Assembly: GCA_020634855.1 (NCBI GenBank)
Contig: JACKAU010000003.1
Coordinates: 124,001 to 188,000 of the forward strand
Origin: Anaerolineales bacterium
GTDB lineage: Bacteria; Chloroflexota; Anaerolineae; 4572-78; J111
Direction: 5' to 3'
Length of the DNA: 64,000 bases
Positions within the stretch are counted from its first letter, which is position 1, and the number at the start of each line of letters is the position of its first letter. A program made the position numbers and the translations under genes. The notes below the pieces were generated by a model. That model was not told where the DNA came from. It did no database searches and worked only from the letters and a program-made list of their open reading frames with translations. Positions 26,932-35,520 of the stretch are shown here, in pieces.

Positions 26932-28713
26932 CTATTTGCCCAACAGCCGCGCTACCTCTTGCTCGGCCAGTTCCGGCTCTAATTTCTTAAAGAGCGGTTC
27001 GGGCTGGCGCAGCGCCTGTCCGGGTTGGAGGTCACTGGGCTGCCAGCGCCCAATCGCCTGCGAGTTATCATAACACAGGGCCGAATGCCGGCGGTTGGTC
27101 TCAACAAAATCTTCGACATACTGCCGGCCAAATAGTTGGCCTTCGTAGCCAAGATAGGCGTGCAGCCGCTGACTGGTGTGCGGTAAAAAGGGTGAGAACA
27201 ATATTTTCAGATTGTCAATCACCCGCAACGTCACATAAATTGAGGTGCCGGCCCGAGCCGGATCATCCTTGATCGCTTTCCACGGCGCTTTTTCATTCAG
27301 ATAGCCGTTGGTCGAGCGAGCCAACCGCATGGCTTCGTCCAGCGCCGCCCGCAGCTTCACCGCCGCCAGCAGATCGCCGATGGTGTCGAAGCCGGCTTCC
27401 ACCTCGCTCAACATCTGGCGGTCGAGATCATCCAGCCCATCGGGGCCGATGGGCGGCACCTGGCCATCGAAGCGTTTATAGGCAAACCCCAGCACCCGAT
27501 TGACCAAATTGCCCCAGGCTGCTACCAACTCATCGTTGTTGCGCCGGATAAAATCGTCAAACGTAAAATCGGTGTCGCGGGTCTCCGGCGCGATGGCCGT
27601 GAGATAGAAACGGACCGCATCCGGATCGTATCGCTCCAACAGATCGGGGGCCCAAATGGCCCAATTGCGGCTGGTGCTCAGTTTTTCGCCCTCCATGTTG
27701 AGGTACTCATTGGCCGGAACATCGTAGGGGAGATTGAGAAATTTACTGGTGTCGTCTTCGTACAGGTGCCGACCGGTAGCGATGAGTTCGGCCGGCCAGA
27801 TCACCGCGTGGAATGGAATGTTATCCTTACCGATGAAATAGTACGTTTTAGCCTCCGGCCGATACCACCACTCTTTCCATTTTTCAGGCTCACCGTGATT
27901 GGCCGCCCATTCGATACTGGCGCTGAAGTAGCCGATGACCGCCTCGAACCAGACGTAGAGGCGTTTGCTGTCGTACCCCTCCAGCGGCAGAGGAATCCCC
28001 CACCCGATGTCGCGGGTAATGGCCCGGCCGCGCAGCCCGTCTTTAACATACTGGAGACTGAAATTAATGACATTGGACCGCCAATAGTCTTTGTCCTGGC
28101 TAAGGTAGGCCAAGATATCATCACTCAACTTTCCAAGATCAAGGTAAAAATGTTCGGTGGCCCGCAGCACCGGCACCGATCCATCATTTTTGCTGCGGGG
28201 GTTGATCAACTCGGTTGGGTTCAGTAGCGACTTGCAGTTGTCGCACTGGTCGCCCCGGGCCGACTCGTAGCCGCACACGGGGCAGGTGCCCTCAATGTAG
28301 CGATCCGGTAAGAAGCGTTGTTCTGTTTCGGAATAAAACTGTTCTTCGGTGTGCTTGTAAAGAAACCCGTTTTCCAGGCAAGCTGAAAAGATATCTTGCG
28401 AAACCTGGTAGTGGTTTTCCGTATCGGTGTGAGTGAACAGATCATAGGTAATGCCAATTTGCTGATAGGTTTCCAAAAATTGGCCGTGAAACCGTTCAAA
28501 AATTTCCAGTGGGCTAACGCCTTCGGCATCGGCCCGTAGAGTAATGGGGGTACCGTGCGAGTCGGAGCCAGACACCATCAGCACGTTATTCCCCTTTAGC
28601 CGATGAAACCGGGCAAAAATATCGGGCGGCAGGTAAGCGCCGGCCAGGTGACCAATATGCAAATTTCCGTTGGCGTAGGGCCAGGCAGTACAAACTAGTA
28701 TGTTTTCGGCCAT
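26932..28713 (-). CDS. metG: Methionine-tRNA ligase
   Basis: Charges tRNA-Met with methionine. The 593-residue protein carries the HIGH-type motif HIGH in NGNLHIGHLAGAYLPPDIF near 18. A zinc-knuckle pair CPVC and CDNC lies near 142 and 155. The second signature is KLSTS (EGEKLSTSRNW) in place of KMSKS, a variant known in the MetG1/archaeal-like branch. There is no C-terminal EMAP/tRNA-binding domain, which some longer MetRS have. The Shine-Dalgarno-like GAGGA lies about 12 bases before the ATG. It heads the metG-folC-lon run. Confidence 0.96.
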   Translation of the reverse strand: MAENILVCTAWPYANGNLHIGHLAGAYLPPDIFARFHRLKGNNVLMVSGSDSHGTPITLRADAEGVSPLEIFERFHGQFLETYQQIGITYDLFTHTDTENHYQVSQDIFSACLENGFLYKHTEEQFYSETEQRFLPDRYIEGTCPVCGYESARGDQCDNCKSLLNPTELINPRSKNDGSVPVLRATEHFYLDLGKLSDDILAYLSQDKDYWRSNVINFSLQYVKDGLRGRAITRDIGWGIPLPLEGYDSKRLYVWFEAVIGYFSASIEWAANHGEPEKWKEWWYRPEAKTYYFIGKDNIPFHAVIWPAELIATGRHLYEDDTSKFLNLPYDVPANEYLNMEGEKLSTSRNWAIWAPDLLERYDPDAVRFYLTAIAPETRDTDFTFDDFIRRNNDELVAAWGNLVNRVLGFAYKRFDGQVPPIGPDGLDDLDRQMLSEVEAGFDTIGDLLAAVKLRAALDEAMRLARSTNGYLNEKAPWKAIKDDPARAGTSIYVTLRVIDNLKILFSPFLPHTSQRLHAYLGYEGQLFGRQYVEDFVETNRRHSALCYDNSQAIGRWQPSDLQPGQALRQPEPLFKKLEPELAEQEVARLLGK

Positions 28714-28778
28714 GTAGATAAATCCTCGTTTTATATTAGCTGATAATTATACCACAACCTGAGCAGCGCAAATAAATT

Positions 28779-30245
28779 CTATCTGTTGTAATTCCAGGTT
28801 ATCCACTCGACGGTCAAATTTCCGCTCAAATCCCACTCGGACACAAAGAATTTGCCGTACCGATCCTCGCTGGTGATGTAACAGCCGGTCACCTGGCTCG
28901 ATCCGTCGATGCCGGTAATCGGTCGATCGTACGCTGCATCCAGGCAATCGTTCAGGTTCAGGTCGTCAAAGTCACGACCTACTAGCGCGCCGGACGCTCC
29001 ATTGCGTTGGGTAAAGCCCTGCGCCCCGCCATCCCAAATAAAGTCGGTATCCTCATCCGCATCGGAGTAGACAATGCCAGCGTCAAAATCGACGCTCTGT
29101 TTGTTGGCAATTCGAACTTTTCCATCGCGATAAACCGGAACCGGCGTGGGCGTGGAGCCGCTGACCTCAATCGACAGTTCGGCGGTGGTTTCACCGGCCT
29201 CATTGCGGGCGACGAGCACGTAGCGAGTATCATCGTCCGGCGAGACTGTCTTGCTGCCAGGGGCAACTACCCCTTCTTCTTTATCATTATACCGTAAAAA
29301 AGCGGCCTGGGCGTTTTCTAAGTCCCATTTTAAGGTCACATTTTCATCGGGAGCGATGGTATAGCGATCGGCGGTGAAGCTAAAAATGGTTGGTTTTTGC
29401 GAGGCGGACGGGGCGGGCGTTGCCGTCGGAGCCGGAATATCTTCTGAAGAGGGCGCCGCGACCACCGGCACATTGTCGGCGTTAGTGGCTTGAGAAAATT
29501 CCGCACTGGCGGCTACCCACCCTTGATTGCCCACGTCGGAGTCGAATTCAATTTGCCACCAGCTTGAAAATTCGTTGCGGCCGGTAATCACCGCCGAGTC
29601 GTCTTGGGCTAATCGGCCGATGATGGGATAATTGGTGCCAGGCCCCTGTCGAACATTGAGGCCGGTCAGCATCGTCACTTTAGGTTGGTTATCGGCCGAT
29701 TCCAGGAGTGCGACAGTCGGTGTGGCAAACGGCGCTAGTGTGGCGGTCGGTACGGGTGAGTCAACTTCGGCTGAGGTGGGTATGTTTTCCACAACCACCG
29801 CCTCGGTCGGCGCGGGTGCAGCGGTCGGGTTTATGGTGCTCGTCCCGCTGCCAATAACTGTTACAATCACCTGATCGGGCGAACTGGCCGTCTGCTCGAT
29901 ATTAAAAGCGGTGAACTCAATCACTTGAGTACCGGCCTGAGTGGGCCGCCACCGGTAACTGGCGGTATAAGAATTAACGGGCGGACTCACCGTTTCAACC
30001 ATAACCGCTTCACCGTTAATCGTTAATTCTACTTGAGCAATGCCTTTGACATCAGCGGCATTGAACGTGACTAGAATATCTTGATCGACCGGCAGATTGT
30101 TATTTGTCTCCGGTGATGTAATCTTGGCCACCGGTGTAGCCGGCTGTTCCGGCTCGCTGCTTGTCCCGGTGCAGCTTGCCAGAAGAACAGTTAACCCCAG
30201 CGCGGTGGTTAACAGCGCCAGCAGGTTCATTTTTTTTCGATTCAT
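28779..30245 (-). CDS. SH3-domain lipoprotein
   Basis: I choose the ATG at 30245 because GGAG lies ten bases upstream and the protein then opens with a clean lipoprotein signal (basic N-terminus, LLALLTTALGLTVLLASC). About 488 residues: an Ig-like domain (ITSPETNNNLPVDQDILVTF, ELTINGEAV), a Thr/Pro/Val linker with TPTVAL and PTATPAP units, then a bacterial SH3 domain (GLNVRQGPGTNYPIIGRLAQ). A second Ig-like segment follows (FTADRYTIAPDENVTLKWDL) and then a compact C-terminal domain with three cysteines. It is probably a cell-surface protein binding wall or other polymers. No partner gene is evident. Confidence 0.85.
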   Translation of the reverse strand: MNRKKMNLLALLTTALGLTVLLASCTGTSSEPEQPATPVAKITSPETNNNLPVDQDILVTFNAADVKGIAQVELTINGEAVMVETVSPPVNSYTASYRWRPTQAGTQVIEFTAFNIEQTASSPDQVIVTVIGSGTSTINPTAAPAPTEAVVVENIPTSAEVDSPVPTATLAPFATPTVALLESADNQPKVTMLTGLNVRQGPGTNYPIIGRLAQDDSAVITGRNEFSSWWQIEFDSDVGNQGWVAASAEFSQATNADNVPVVAAPSSEDIPAPTATPAPSASQKPTIFSFTADRYTIAPDENVTLKWDLENAQAAFLRYNDKEEGVVAPGSKTVSPDDDTRYVLVARNEAGETTAELSIEVSGSTPTPVPVYRDGKVRIANKQSVDFDAGIVYSDADEDTDFIWDGGAQGFTQRNGASGALVGRDFDDLNLNDCLDAAYDRPITGIDGSSQVTGCYITSEDRYGKFFVSEWDLSGNLTVEWITWNYNR

Positions 30246-30380
30246 TGAGCGCATCTCCATAATCTTCGAAAAAATGTGATATTTGATTGTAATAACGTGG
30301 ATCACCGAAGATTTGTCGCGATAATTTCGGAAAGATTTAGTTAACAACGGCGATGAACAAACAGGCCGCCCTGGGCAGCC

Positions 30381-31190
30381 TTAATTATTATTATAGATAC
30401 CCTTGCGATCATTTTGTCGAACCAGCAAAATATCTTGCACCATCCTAATGGTATCCCGGATTGGGTGCACCTTACTTTCTGATTGATAGTACCAGTGAAT
30501 GGGGACTTCAATAATTTTATAGCCCCGTTTTTGCGCTACATACAACACCTCAACATCAAACCCAAAGCCGTTGATGGTCTGGTGCGAAAAGAGATCGTCC
30601 ACCACCGAGCGATGAAAACATTTGAAGCCGCACTGCGTATCTTCAAAACCGGGTACGGCTAACACTTTAACCACCCAATTAAAAACGCGCCCCATGAGAT
30701 GTCGATAACCCGGTTCATTAAACCGTATGGCTCCCTCACCTTCTCGAGAACCAATCGCAATTTTGTAGCCGTTTTGCTGGGGTGGCAAAAACTTGGGCAG
30801 TTCCGTAACGGGCATCGCTAAATCAGCGTCGCACAAAAAAGCGTACTCGCCGGATGAGGCCAGCATACCCGCTTTAACGGCATGCCCCTTGCCGCCTCGA
30901 CCGGGCTGTAGCAACTGAATCCAGGGGTATTCAGCCGAGAATTCCTCGGCAATCTCAGAGGTCCTATCATCACTGCCGTCATCGACGACGATCACCTCAG
31001 CCCTAAAATCCTGAACCGTCAAGAACTCGACGAGTTTGAGTAGAGTGCCGGGCAGACGACCTTCCTCGTTATATGCCGGAATGATGACCGATAACAGAAT
31101 CGGGGAAGGGTGTTGATCATTATTAATTTTAATCTTCTCCACTTGAACGCGCCGTGTTTCCTTTGAGAATAAAAGCATGGCATGATACAT
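30381..31190 (-). CDS. Dolichyl-phosphate-glucose-synthase-like glycosyltransferase family 2
   Basis: Transfers a sugar from a nucleotide donor, most likely to a polyprenyl phosphate, giving the lipid-linked sugar used by GT-C enzymes. 269 residues with GT-A marks: LSVIIPAYNEEGRLPGTL near 33, VVDDGSDDRTSEIA near 68, the GGKGHAVKAGM loop, and DADLAMPVTELPKF with the metal-binding DxD. ALG5-type proteins share the phrase ending GFKCFHRSVVDDLFS. No C-terminal membrane pair is seen. Its ATG overlaps that of the divergent GT-C gene by nine bases and neither has a Shine-Dalgarno there, so one start is probably further in. The neighbour GT-C protein is a plausible consumer of the lipid-linked product. 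Confidence 0.88.
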   Translation of the reverse strand: MYHAMLLFSKETRRVQVEKIKINNDQHPSPILLSVIIPAYNEEGRLPGTLLKLVEFLTVQDFRAEVIVVDDGSDDRTSEIAEEFSAEYPWIQLLQPGRGGKGHAVKAGMLASSGEYAFLCDADLAMPVTELPKFLPPQQNGYKIAIGSREGEGAIRFNEPGYRHLMGRVFNWVVKVLAVPGFEDTQCGFKCFHRSVVDDLFSHQTINGFGFDVEVLYVAQKRGYKIIEVPIHWYYQSESKVHPIRDTIRMVQDILLVRQNDRKGIYNNN

Positions 31191-33731
31191 AACGCATCAA
31201 CTTTTCGCAAAAATAAAGGCTTTTTTGAATTGACCGTAAATAAAGCGTTGATTGTGACAACCCAGCATCGCCGCCGGCTGGCCGTGAGTCTCGGCCTTTT
31301 TCTATTCGCTGTCTACCTCTTCACTTACCGAGGCGGCTTTCACTCGGTCGATGAAGTCTCGATGTTTGCCGTAACGGAGAGCCTGGTCAAATTGGGCCGA
31401 TTGAACACCGATCAAATTGCCTGGACCCAATGGACCACCACTCAAGCCGAAGCCCAAGGCTTTTTTGGGGCCGACGGGCATGTTTACTCTAAAAAAGGGC
31501 TGGCCCTCTCGCTGGCCCAGGCCCCGCTCTACTGGCTGGCGCTAACCCTGCCCGGTCTGGGTATGCTCCAGACCGTATCGATGCTCAATGCGTTAGTCAC
31601 GGCGGGCACAGCCCTCTTACTGTTCATGTTTGTCACCCGTCTAAACTTCACGGTCGCCACCGCTCTGGCCACAAGTTTGATCTTCGGGCTGGCGACCATA
31701 GCTTTTGTCTATGCCAAATATCTTTTTAGCGAACCCCTTACCGGACTGCTGCTGCTGTTAGCGGCTTACATGCTGTTCGCATTTCGCCAGGAAGGCGGTC
31801 TCCGTCATGTTGTCATCGCCGGCCTGGCCGCCGGATTTGCCGTCGTAGCCCGCGCCAACAATCTTTTTCTCCTACCCGTCTTTGGCCTCTACTTACTCTG
31901 GATCACGCCGCGGCCAGCCATCAAACCCCATCATTCATCATCTATCATTTATTATTCATCATTCATCATTCATTATTCATTACTCTCTTTTGTCGCCGCC
32001 CTGGCCGTTCCCGGCTTCATTTTGCTCGGATACAATGCGCTTCGCTCCGGCAACCCGTTCCAAACCGGCTACGATCTGACCCTCTTCTCCTCGAATTTGG
32101 GACTTGGTCTCTATAAATTACTATTCAGCCCCCTCCGTGGCCTATTTATCTACAGTCCGATTTTACTACTCAGCCTGCCCGGCTGGTGGCGCTTACGCCG
32201 GACCCACCCCGCCGAAAGCTGGCTCATCGCCGGACTGGCCGGCGTCACCATCGCGCTGTTCTCGGCCTGGTCTTCCGGCGAAGGCCTCTCCTGGGGCAGT
32301 CGCTTCTTGGTTCCGATCGTTCCTTTTTTCGCACTCTGCCTGGCCCCTATCATCGAACCAATCACCGGCAGTAGAACTGCCATCTCGTCTGACGACACGA
32401 TTGCCCCTCCATCATCACGCTCCACGCCCTACGTCCTACGTATCACCTTTTACATCCTTCTCGCTCTATCTTTTCTCATCCAAATCCTTGGCGTCGCTAT
32501 CAACCCTTGGGTCTTCCTGTCCCACATTCAAACCGAGTTCGGCGGCGAGTTTTTTCTGGAAAACACGGCGGCGCTCTATGACTTTCGCTACAGCCAGATT
32601 GCGGGCCAACTGCTCAACTGGTCGGTCGAAAATTCGGATTTAGTTTGGTGGCAGCCGTGGGGCTTCGATCCGATCGCCTTTGGTTTGAGTTTAGGCTTGG
32701 TAGGGCTAACGGGGTGGATGCTGTGGCAGGAGTACAGGGTAGCAGGGATGCAGAGTGGCAGGAATGCAGAGTCACAAAGTCACAAAGTCACAAAGTCACA
32801 AAGTGGCATGGTGACAAAGGCCCAAGATATTTCGGCTAAAGAGGCGCCGGCACGCTATCGGCCAACAAGGAAACTTCTTCTTGGCCTCAGCCTTAGCCTC
32901 CTCCTCGCCTACATTCTGCTGGCCCGCTACAACCAGACCGATCAACAGTTCGGCCTACCCAACGACGCTTACACTCAAGCGCTCAATCAGGCGGCGACTG
33001 CCGGAGCGAGGGCACAACCGATTATAACTGTGGCTCAGTACCATTACCACGTGCCGATGAATCGATTCAAGGCGCGAGTCCCCCTTATCGGTCTGGCGCA
33101 GCAGCGCTGGCCTATGCCGGATACGGCGATCCCCTTGCTGGAGTCGGCTACAGTGGGTGATGTGACCCATCTGGTGACGATTGGCTTTCCCTCGGCCTCG
33201 CCGGATAATGCCGCCGAACAGTGGTTGGCCCTCAATACCTTCAAAATCAGCGACGAATGGCTGCCGGATGAAGTCCGGCTGGCTCGCTTTACATCCGTCC
33301 AACCCACCGCTACACGCCGCATTGAAGCGACGTTCGATCAGACGATCCAACTGACCGCGATCAAACTCCTGACGTCCCTTTCGCCCGACCAACCGCTGCC
33401 GGTCGAGTTTACCTGGCAGCCCATCGACCAACCCCAAGCCGACTACAACCTCTTTCTGCAACTCCTCAACATCGACGGCGCGCTCATCGCCCAGCACGAT
33501 AGTCCGCCCAACGGCGGCTACACCCCCACCTCCGGTTGGTCCGGCAGGAAAACGGTTGCCAGCCGCCACGCCCTACTTTTACCTCCCAACCTGCCCGCCG
33601 GTGACTACCGCCTCATTGCCGGCCTGTATGATCCGGCCACCGGTCGCCGCCTCCCCACGGCCGCCGGCTCTGACTTCGTCGAACTGGGTAACATCACCGT
33701 CCAAAGCAGCAATGTTGCCTTTCATGATTAA
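31182..33731 (+). CDS. GT-C type membrane glycosyltransferase-like protein
   Basis: 849 residues. The N-terminal two thirds are about ten to twelve membrane helices with an Asp-Glu motif in the first outside loop (HSVDEVSMFA), as in GT-C enzymes using polyprenyl-phosphate sugars. The last 150 residues form a beta-sandwich (LFLQLLNIDGALIAQHDSPP to LPAGDYRLIAGLYDPATG) shared with the gene at 40812. Two loops are encoded by short-period repeats: SSIIYYSSFIIHYS (31924-31984) and QSHKVTKSQSG (32736-32806). The true start may be a GTG or TTG at 31228-31254, because 31182 overlaps the divergent gene. Donor and acceptor are unknown. Confidence 0.82.
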   Translation: MIHNASTFRKNKGFFELTVNKALIVTTQHRRRLAVSLGLFLFAVYLFTYRGGFHSVDEVSMFAVTESLVKLGRLNTDQIAWTQWTTTQAEAQGFFGADGHVYSKKGLALSLAQAPLYWLALTLPGLGMLQTVSMLNALVTAGTALLLFMFVTRLNFTVATALATSLIFGLATIAFVYAKYLFSEPLTGLLLLLAAYMLFAFRQEGGLRHVVIAGLAAGFAVVARANNLFLLPVFGLYLLWITPRPAIKPHHSSSIIYYSSFIIHYSLLSFVAALAVPGFILLGYNALRSGNPFQTGYDLTLFSSNLGLGLYKLLFSPLRGLFIYSPILLLSLPGWWRLRRTHPAESWLIAGLAGVTIALFSAWSSGEGLSWGSRFLVPIVPFFALCLAPIIEPITGSRTAISSDDTIAPPSSRSTPYVLRITFYILLALSFLIQILGVAINPWVFLSHIQTEFGGEFFLENTAALYDFRYSQIAGQLLNWSVENSDLVWWQPWGFDPIAFGLSLGLVGLTGWMLWQEYRVAGMQSGRNAESQSHKVTKSQSGMVTKAQDISAKEAPARYRPTRKLLLGLSLSLLLAYILLARYNQTDQQFGLPNDAYTQALNQAATAGARAQPIITVAQYHYHVPMNRFKARVPLIGLAQQRWPMPDTAIPLLESATVGDVTHLVTIGFPSASPDNAAEQWLALNTFKISDEWLPDEVRLARFTSVQPTATRRIEATFDQTIQLTAIKLLTSLSPDQPLPVEFTWQPIDQPQADYNLFLQLLNIDGALIAQHDSPPNGGYTPTSGWSGRKTVASRHALLLPPNLPAGDYRLIAGLYDPATGRRLPTAAGSDFVELGNITVQSSNVAFHD
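31924..31984 (+). repeat. In-frame CATTCAT-type repeat inside the GT-C gene
   Basis: Tandem CATCATT/CATTCAT-like units occur within the coding region and stay in frame, giving a Ser/Ile/Tyr/His-rich stretch next to a membrane segment. The wording matches the intergenic repeats at 39.5 kb. Confidence 0.75.
32736..32806 (+). repeat. In-frame GTCACAAA repeat inside the GT-C gene
   Basis: Two copies of a GCAGGNATGCAGAGT-like unit are followed by about four GTCACAAA units. They encode a hydrophilic QSHKVTKSQ-type loop between membrane segments. Confidence 0.75.
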
Positions 33732-33822
33732 TTAGAGGTTAGAGATTGGAGACTGGGGATTGGGGATTGGAGATTGCTCAAGTTTAAGTTTCCAATCTCC
33801 AATCGCTAATCTCCAGTTATCC
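33732..33822. repeat. GGATTGGAGATT repeat tract with inverted arms
   Basis: Six or so units such as AGAGATTGG, AGACTGGGG and GATTGGGG are followed after a short spacer by the complementary TCCAATCTCCAATCGC. The whole can fold back, and it lies right after the GT-C stop, so it may terminate transcription. Similar heptamer-like tracts are known in filamentous cyanobacteria as STRR repeats. Confidence 0.7.
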
Positions 33823-33922
33823 TTCCAAGCCTTTAGTAAAGTAACATATTGGCTGAACTTCGCCTCTAATTTCCATTTTCTTATTTCCAATTTCCATTTT
33901 TCCTCCCCAAAATCGGAACCTC

Positions 33923-33970
33923 ACGCCCCCCAACGGGGTGTAATAAATGAAATAACCTTTCCGGAAAGGT
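33923..33970 (+). promoter_or_regulatory. Two hairpins in the leader of the sigma factor gene
   Basis: ACGCCCC/GGGGTGT (33923-33941) is a seven-pair hairpin with a five-base loop. ACCTTTCCGGAAAGGT (33955-33970) is a perfect 16-base palindrome whose right half GGAAAGG is the Shine-Dalgarno for the GTG at 33975. It can sequester that site, or serve as a dimer operator. Confidence 0.5.
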
Positions 33971-33974
33971 AGCT

Positions 33975-34559
33975 GTGAACGAAACCGAATTAATCCGGCA
34001 AGCCTGCCAAGGCGACCAGGCGGCTTGGTCGGCGCTGCTGCGTATGCACCAACTGGCGGTCTACCGGCTGGCTTATCTTTTGACGGCCAATGCCGACGAC
34101 GCGGCTGACGTCACCCAGGACGTTTTTGTGCGGACGTTCCGAACATTGGAGCGGCTCGATCCGATGCTGCCGCTGCGTCCCTGGCTGCTGCGGGTGACAA
34201 CCAATTTGGCTCGGAACCGTCACCGCGATATCAAGCGGTACTTGACGGCGCTGACTCGCTGGCGATCGGAGGCGCCGGAGCCGGTGGAGCCGCCGCCCGG
34301 TGATCGGTTTCAGCAGCAGTCGGAAGCCCATACGCTGTGGCGGGCTGCTCGCCGCCTGAAACGCACCGACCAGGAGATCATCTATTTGCGTTACTTCCTG
34401 GAACTTTCGGTTGAAGAAACGGCCGCCGCCGCCGACATTGCACCGGGCACGGTCAAATCCCGGCTGCACCGCGCCCTGGGTCGTTTGCGGCGAGTCATCG
34501 AGCGAAATTTCCGGAACTGCACGAGGAGCGCGTCGAATGAACCGACAGCTACGCGATGA
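33975..34559 (+). CDS. ECF-type RNA polymerase sigma factor
   Basis: Alternative sigma-70 factor of 194 residues. Region 2 covers ADDAADVTQDVFVRTFRTL (about 40-60), and RPWLLRVTTNLARNRHRD recalls the end of region 2. Region 4 has DQEIIYLRYFLELSVEETAAAADI with the helix-turn-helix ending GTVKSRLHRALGRLRRVI. The GTG start at 33975 is supported by GGAAAGG six bases upstream. The stop overlaps the probable anti-sigma start (34537) by 23 bases, the usual coupled arrangement. The sigma gene itself is intact, in contrast to its downstream partners. Confidence 0.94.
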   Translation: MNETELIRQACQGDQAAWSALLRMHQLAVYRLAYLLTANADDAADVTQDVFVRTFRTLERLDPMLPLRPWLLRVTTNLARNRHRDIKRYLTALTRWRSEAPEPVEPPPGDRFQQQSEAHTLWRAARRLKRTDQEIIYLRYFLELSVEETAAAADIAPGTVKSRLHRALGRLRRVIERNFRNCTRSASNEPTATR

Positions 34560-35358
34560 ACAACCCAATCAGGCGTTAAGCGCTCAGTTGGAGCGGGCCG
34601 CGCCCGATTTTCCCCTACCCGCCCCTGCCCGATATCGAGCAGCGGGTCAACCGGCAGTTGGCGCTGGAAGCCACGTCCGGGCCGGGGTGGAGCTATCGCT
34701 GGGGCTGGGCGGCCGTCACTGTGGGGATCATCTTACTCGGGGTGCTGGCCGTTCCGCCTGTTCGCGCCGCACTGGTAGAGATGCTACAACTTGGAGCCGT
34801 ACGCATTTTTCTGACCGAGCCAACACCAATCCCAACGTCCCTACCGCCAACGTCCCAATCACTCCCCACCGACGACCATCGCGCCGACGCCGATGGCTAC
34901 GCCGGTCAGCTCGGTTTTGGATCTGGCCGGCGAAACCACCTGGTCGAGGCGCAGCAGCGGGTCGATTTTCCCATCCGCTTGCCGGCTTACCCGGCCGATT
35001 TGGGCCAGCCGATCGCGTCTTTATGCAAGATTTCGCCGGGCCGGTCATTATCCTGGTCTGGCTCGATCCGCATCAACCCAAGCGTCAGACTTAGTCTCCA
35101 CATGCTGGGGCCAAACACCTATGCTCAAAAAAAATGCAGCCGGCGCTGATCGAAAGGACCGAGGTACGAGGCCAACCCGCCTTGTGGACGCAAGGGCCAT
35201 ACCTGCTCCAATTTCAAGACGGCAGCACCACGACCACCAACCCCGGCCGGCTCATCGACGGTCATGTCCTGATCTGGCTCGAAGATGACATCACCTACCG
35301 CCTGGAAACAGACTTGCCGTTGGCGGAAGCCGTTCGCATCGCCGAGTCGTGGCGTTAA
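34537..35358 (+). pseudogene. Probable anti-sigma factor gene broken by about six frameshifts
   Basis: The gene starts at 34537 inside the sigma factor end (MNRQLRDEQPN). A continuous protein can be read only by switching frames: at about 34603 (CCCC run) into PYPPLPDIEQRVNRQLALE; at about 34870 into APTPMATPVSSVLDLAGETT; near 34943 into LVEAQQRVDFPIRLPAYPAD; near 35010 into DRVFMQDFAGPVIILVWLD; near 35088; and at the A8 run near 35132 into MQPALIERTEVRGQPALW. Between switches there are no internal stops. The reconstructed protein has a short N-terminal cytoplasmic part, one membrane helix (VTVGIILLGVLAVP) and an outside domain, the architecture of membrane anti-sigma factors. The indels mostly fall in short homopolymers. 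Confidence 0.75.
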
Positions 35359-35402
35359 TTCGTTCGTCGCAACGCTTTAACCATCCAATAACGTATCGGA
35401 GC

Positions 35403-35420
35403 AACAAAGCTTGCTTTGTT
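35403..35420. terminator. Palindromic hairpin between the anti-sigma and cytochrome genes
   Basis: AACAAAGC and GCTTTGTT are exact inverted arms around TT. The T tail is poor, so function as a terminator is uncertain. Confidence 0.35.
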
Positions 35421-35520
35421 ATTTCCGATTAATTCGTCGCTTTACAACAGCAGTTACGACAAACCCTCCCGACAGACGAATTGAAATCGAACCTTAAACT
35501 AACCGAAAAAGGAGGAATTT

